26,152 nt of DNA from an uncultured Lachnospiraceae bacterium. GTDB lineage: Bacteria > Bacillota > Clostridia > Lachnospirales > Lachnospiraceae. Numbering within the stretch: position 1 is the first letter of the stretch; every line of letters starts with the position of its first letter. Both the position numbers and the translations under genes were made by a program. This document shows positions 23,945-26,152 of this stretch, one piece after another. The DNA lies in assembly GCA_900544445.1 (NCBI GenBank), contig UQVK01000050.1, forward strand, positions 1 to 26,152. The letters run 5' to 3'. The notes beneath the pieces were generated by a model. It was given only the letters and a program-made list of their open reading frames with translations, ran no database searches and was not told where the DNA came from.

Positions 23945-25690
23945 TTACTGCGCAAGCCTGGTTGTCTGACCGGCTTCATAGGCTTCGAGTCTCTCATCGA
24001 TGATGGCCTGATATCCGGCATCCAGATACTCCTGCGCTCTCTGATCATAGAGAGAATCGAATTCATCCGGATCGCACATGGTCAGCTCATCACGATACTG
24101 CGTGTACAGGGAGCTGAGCGTGTCTCTGTAATCGCTTTCCGCTTCAATCGCCGTATAGAACTGGCAGTCTACAATTGCCATTCCTTCTGCCGCAAGCTCC
24201 ACACGATCATTGTAGAAGTCAATGATCTGCTGAGTCAGCTCTTCGCTCTGAGGAAGATCCTGAGGGAAGCTGCTTCTGATATCCGTTTCCGGATCACCGG
24301 TGATTCTCGCGTTCGTAACTACGGACGTATAGTCGCCGTTGTTGTTGTAGCCCTGCTGATAGTCGCCGCTGTAATCGCTGACGCTCACCTTATTTCCATC
24401 CTCATCCACGGTATAGTTTTCGCCTTCAACACCCCACTGCAGCGTCTGAAGCACATCCTCCTGGCTCATCCATTCCAGATACATCCATGCCGCCCTGATC
24501 TCATCTTCCGAAGCGCTGGAGGAGAAGCCGACGATTACGCCGAACGGGTTGTTCGCACGGTAAGCGGCCGTATCGCCGTAGGAACCTGCCAGTCCTGCCG
24601 CCGCAGGCACGATTGCCAGCTTGGCATCCGGATTCTGCTCATAGAAGGAAGTCAGCCAGTCCATGCTGGAGGAAATATATCCGCCGAATGCGTACTGACC
24701 GCCGTTAATGAAGTTTGCTTTCTCCGTCTCGCTGTCGGTAACGTAATATTCAGGGTTCATGATTCCCAGATTGTATTCCTCATTCTTATCCCGGATCAGC
24801 TCCTTGTTGGGCGCCCAGCCAAGGGATACGATGTTGTAGTCTCCGTACATTGCCCATTCGGCTTCATCCTGAGGAAGGGTTCTGTAGCTGTGGTTCTGGT
24901 CGGAACCAAGACCGGTCAGCATGCTGCCTCCGCCGGGATGTTCACAGATACCCGCATCCATGATCTTCTGCATGGCATCCAGATACTCTTCACGGGTGGT
25001 AGGAACATGATCATAACCAACCTGCTCCAGCCAGTCCATACGAACGAACACCTGCCAGGTATGAGCCGTCTCATAATATGTGCTCTCGCCCATTACAAAA
25101 TAGGTATCTCCGTTGATCGCGGTATAATCCAGCTGGTTCTGCTCCACCATTCTGTTATAATAGGTAGGCGCCACAGATGCGAACTCATTCATGTCGATCG
25201 GTGTGAGATAACCATCGTTTGCCCACTGCGCCAGCTTGGGGAAGTCAAACTCCGTCAGCATGGTGGGAAGCGTTCCCGAAGATGCAAGCAGTGCATAATC
25301 CGTCATAACATCGTTCCGGGTGATCGGAACGAATTCCACGGTAATATTCCACTGATCGCCGAAATTCTCCTGAATCCACTGGGTCCAGTAGTTATCTACC
25401 ACATCCGGCACACCTTCCACGCCTCTGTCATAAACAGGAACCTGAAGGGTTACATTCTCTGCAAACGGCTCCCAGCTGTCCATTCCGCCGCCCGTGGACG
25501 TGGATGCGGTTTCTGTCGTTTCTCCTGCAGCAGTGCTTTCTGCTGCTTCAGAAGAAGCCGTGCTTTCAGTTGTTTCCGCAGCCGCTGTGCTTTCTGCTGT
25601 ATTACTGCTTCCGCAGCCGGCAAGCGTTCCCATGGCCATCACCGCAGCAGCAGCCACGGCAACCGCCTTACGAAGCGTTTTCCTTTTCAT
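23945..25690 (-). CDS. Extracellular solute-binding lipoprotein (LplA-like, carbohydrate ABC uptake)
   Basis: A 581-residue lipoprotein. It has a signal peptide MKRKTLRKAVAV... with lipobox LAGC (C26), a Ser/Thr/Ala/Glu-rich linker at about 27-70, and then a family-1 type solute-binding fold. The opening (VTLQVPVYDRG...NYWTQWIQENFGDQWNITVEFVPI) and FPKLAQWANDGYLTPID are typical of large LplA-like proteins that bind oligosaccharides in Clostridia and bacilli. The length is near the usual 500-580. ATG 25690 follows a perfect AAGGAGG six bases ahead. No permease follows it; in this family they usually precede the binding protein as lplB-ytcP and may lie beyond the right edge. The cre-like site at 25728-25741 suggests catabolite control. 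The sugar cannot be predicted. Confidence 0.9.
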   Translation of the reverse strand: MKRKTLRKAVAVAAAAVMAMGTLAGCGSSNTAESTAAAETTESTASSEAAESTAAGETTETASTSTGGGMDSWEPFAENVTLQVPVYDRGVEGVPDVVDNYWTQWIQENFGDQWNITVEFVPITRNDVMTDYALLASSGTLPTMLTEFDFPKLAQWANDGYLTPIDMNEFASVAPTYYNRMVEQNQLDYTAINGDTYFVMGESTYYETAHTWQVFVRMDWLEQVGYDHVPTTREEYLDAMQKIMDAGICEHPGGGSMLTGLGSDQNHSYRTLPQDEAEWAMYGDYNIVSLGWAPNKELIRDKNEEYNLGIMNPEYYVTDSETEKANFINGGQYAFGGYISSSMDWLTSFYEQNPDAKLAIVPAAAGLAGSYGDTAAYRANNPFGVIVGFSSSASEDEIRAAWMYLEWMSQEDVLQTLQWGVEGENYTVDEDGNKVSVSDYSGDYQQGYNNNGDYTSVVTNARITGDPETDIRSSFPQDLPQSEELTQQIIDFYNDRVELAAEGMAIVDCQFYTAIEAESDYRDTLSSLYTQYRDELTMCDPDEFDSLYDQRAQEYLDAGYQAIIDERLEAYEAGQTTRLAQ

Positions 25691-25727
25691 AATTAACCTC
25701 CTTCGTCATTTTGCCTTTAGTTGTTGA

Positions 25728-25741
25728 TGAAAACACTTACA
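25728..25741 (-). promoter_or_regulatory. cre-like (CcpA) site upstream of the binding-protein gene
   Basis: On the minus strand TGTAAGTGTTTTCA matches the cre consensus TGWAANCGNTNWCA at all fixed positions except one (C to T at position 7). It abuts a GATAAT hexamer (25741-25746) that could be the -10, so a bound repressor would cover the transcription start. No good -35 was found, which suggests that the promoter needs an activator. Confidence 0.5.
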
Positions 25742-25746
25742 TTATC
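25741..25746 (-). promoter_or_regulatory. Possible -10 element of the binding-protein gene
   Basis: GATAAT on the minus strand lies 51 bases upstream of the ATG at 25690. The hexamer 17 bp upstream (TGGAAC) is a poor -35. Other AT-rich hexamers nearby cannot be excluded. Confidence 0.35.
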
Positions 25747-25812
25747 GTATATACAGCAATCCTGTTCCATTCATTTTTTAATAAATTCTATGCAAAAATG
25801 ACCATTTAATAT

Positions 25813-25847
25813 TTTTTTATGGTTTTTCAATTTCTTTTTTATGGTTT
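25813..25847. repeat. Two direct repeats TTTTTTATGGTTT, 22 bp apart
   Basis: Identical 13-bp copies lie at 25813-25825 and 25835-25847, two helical turns apart. They are about 65-100 bp upstream of the possible -10. AraC-type activators, including YesN-like response regulators that often control LplA-type transporters, bind direct repeats with about 21-bp spacing. The surrounding 25780-25980 is very AT-rich and holds no gene. A/T runs alone could produce part of this similarity. Confidence 0.45.
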
Positions 25848-25951
25848 ATTTGTATAAAATATAATTATTTTTTCAAAAACTCCATACATCTTTACCATTT
25901 TTTCTCTTCTGTTTGTCTGTCTTTTTATTATTTTCTAATTCTTTATACATT

Positions 25952-26152
25952 TTATATATTTTTACGCTCCTTAATGTTCATTCTATTATGAAAAAGTGTG
26001 CGCCCTGATGCGGTACGCATCATGCGCGCGAGTGCGATCCACCGGAGGTTTTTATACGATAGGAAATGAAATTTCCTATCGTATAAAAACAGTGCTGCTC
26101 TCTCTTTCCTGTCCTGGATTATATATTCAGCCGTTGTGCATATTGACTTCCA
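25952..26152 (-). other. Open frame running off the right edge, likely not a gene
   Basis: The minus strand is open for 66 codons from the right edge to TAA at 25952-25954, reading through the palindromic block. The translation (including LFLYDRKFHFLSYKN and LRWIALARMM) is set by the palindrome and by GC-rich DNA, and no family is recognised. Another minus frame ends ...EVNMHNG at a TGA near 26130, and could equally be the end of an upstream gene. Confidence 0.2.
25996..26090. repeat. GC-rich and palindromic block, possible dispersed intergenic repeat
   Basis: A GC-rich island in AT-rich DNA contains TGATGCG-GTA-CGCATCA (26006-26022). It continues into a perfect 20-bp inverted repeat (26048-26067 with 26071-26090; core ATACGATAGGAAAT) with a 3-nt GAA loop. 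Both ends of the long palindrome have T-runs at 5' and A-runs at 3', so it is not a typical terminator on either strand. It may be a small REP- or MITE-like element; this is inferred, not shown. The remaining bases of 25691-26152 are AT-rich control DNA. Confidence 0.5.

Noticed and set aside
24890..25696. Plus-strand frame of 268 codons opposite the binding protein
   Set aside because: It is antisense to a lipoprotein gene with lipobox and perfect RBS, and its translation resembles no protein family.
26048..26090. 20-bp palindrome as a rho-independent terminator
   Set aside because: Both strands carry T-runs at the 5' arm and A-runs at the 3' arm, so no U-tract follows the stem; a repeat element fits better.

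Overview
The window looks like a chromosomal stretch from a gut Clostridia, most likely Lachnospiraceae. This is inferred from clear sigma-A promoters and AAGGAGG ribosome binding sites, a lipoprotein sugar-binding protein with an LAGC lipobox, an FtsX/MacB-type exporter beside a MarR regulator, a Gram-positive sorting signal, and CnaB/FctA surface modules. No RNA genes, CRISPR array, insertion sequence or prophage was seen. The species cannot be named from the sequence alone.

Layout, left to right. (1) 1-489: the tail of an unknown gene, then a 61-codon gene with a near-consensus promoter and good RBS, which looks like only the C-terminal part of an Rpn/PD-(D/E)XK 'transposase-nuclease', then a strong hairpin. 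(2) 490-16830, minus strand: one giant gene of 5446 codons, over 60% of the window. It encodes a secreted, probably wall-anchored fibrous adhesin: signal peptide, Ser/Glu/Thr-Glu low-complexity stalk, Ig-like head, about 17 CnaB modules, a DUF11/SdrD-B-like block, one more CnaB, 11 tandem FctA-type pilin modules, a QTGD sorting signal, a membrane helix and a basic tail. By eye each of the 29 CnaB/FctA modules carries the Lys/Glu/Asn set of an internal isopeptide bond. Its promoter (TTGACA-17-TATGAT) and a 15-bp leader hairpin fix the start. (3) 17056-18930, plus strand, divergent: a membrane-anchored DUF885-type putative metallopeptidase starting at TTG.

(4) 18989-23720, minus strand: a four-gene operon read right to left: membrane-anchored Mrr-like nuclease domain, ABC ATPase, 1011-residue FtsX-type permease with a long heptad coiled coil, and a FabT-like MarR regulator. 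It has its own promoter with a small palindrome over the start site, and the first two genes are 4 bp apart. A nuclease fold fused to a membrane helix and coupled to an exporter is the best candidate here for an undescribed system. (5) 23945-25690, minus strand: a carbohydrate-type solute-binding lipoprotein without permeases in the window, preceded by a cre-like site and two phased direct repeats. (6) 25691-26152: AT-rich control region, then a palindromic block that may be a dispersed repeat.

The surface adhesin and the divergent peptidase share a 225-bp control region and may share regulation. The nuclease/ABC/MarR operon looks like a self-regulated export or stress module. The binding protein is a separate unit. 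All functions are inferred from sequence motifs read by eye.
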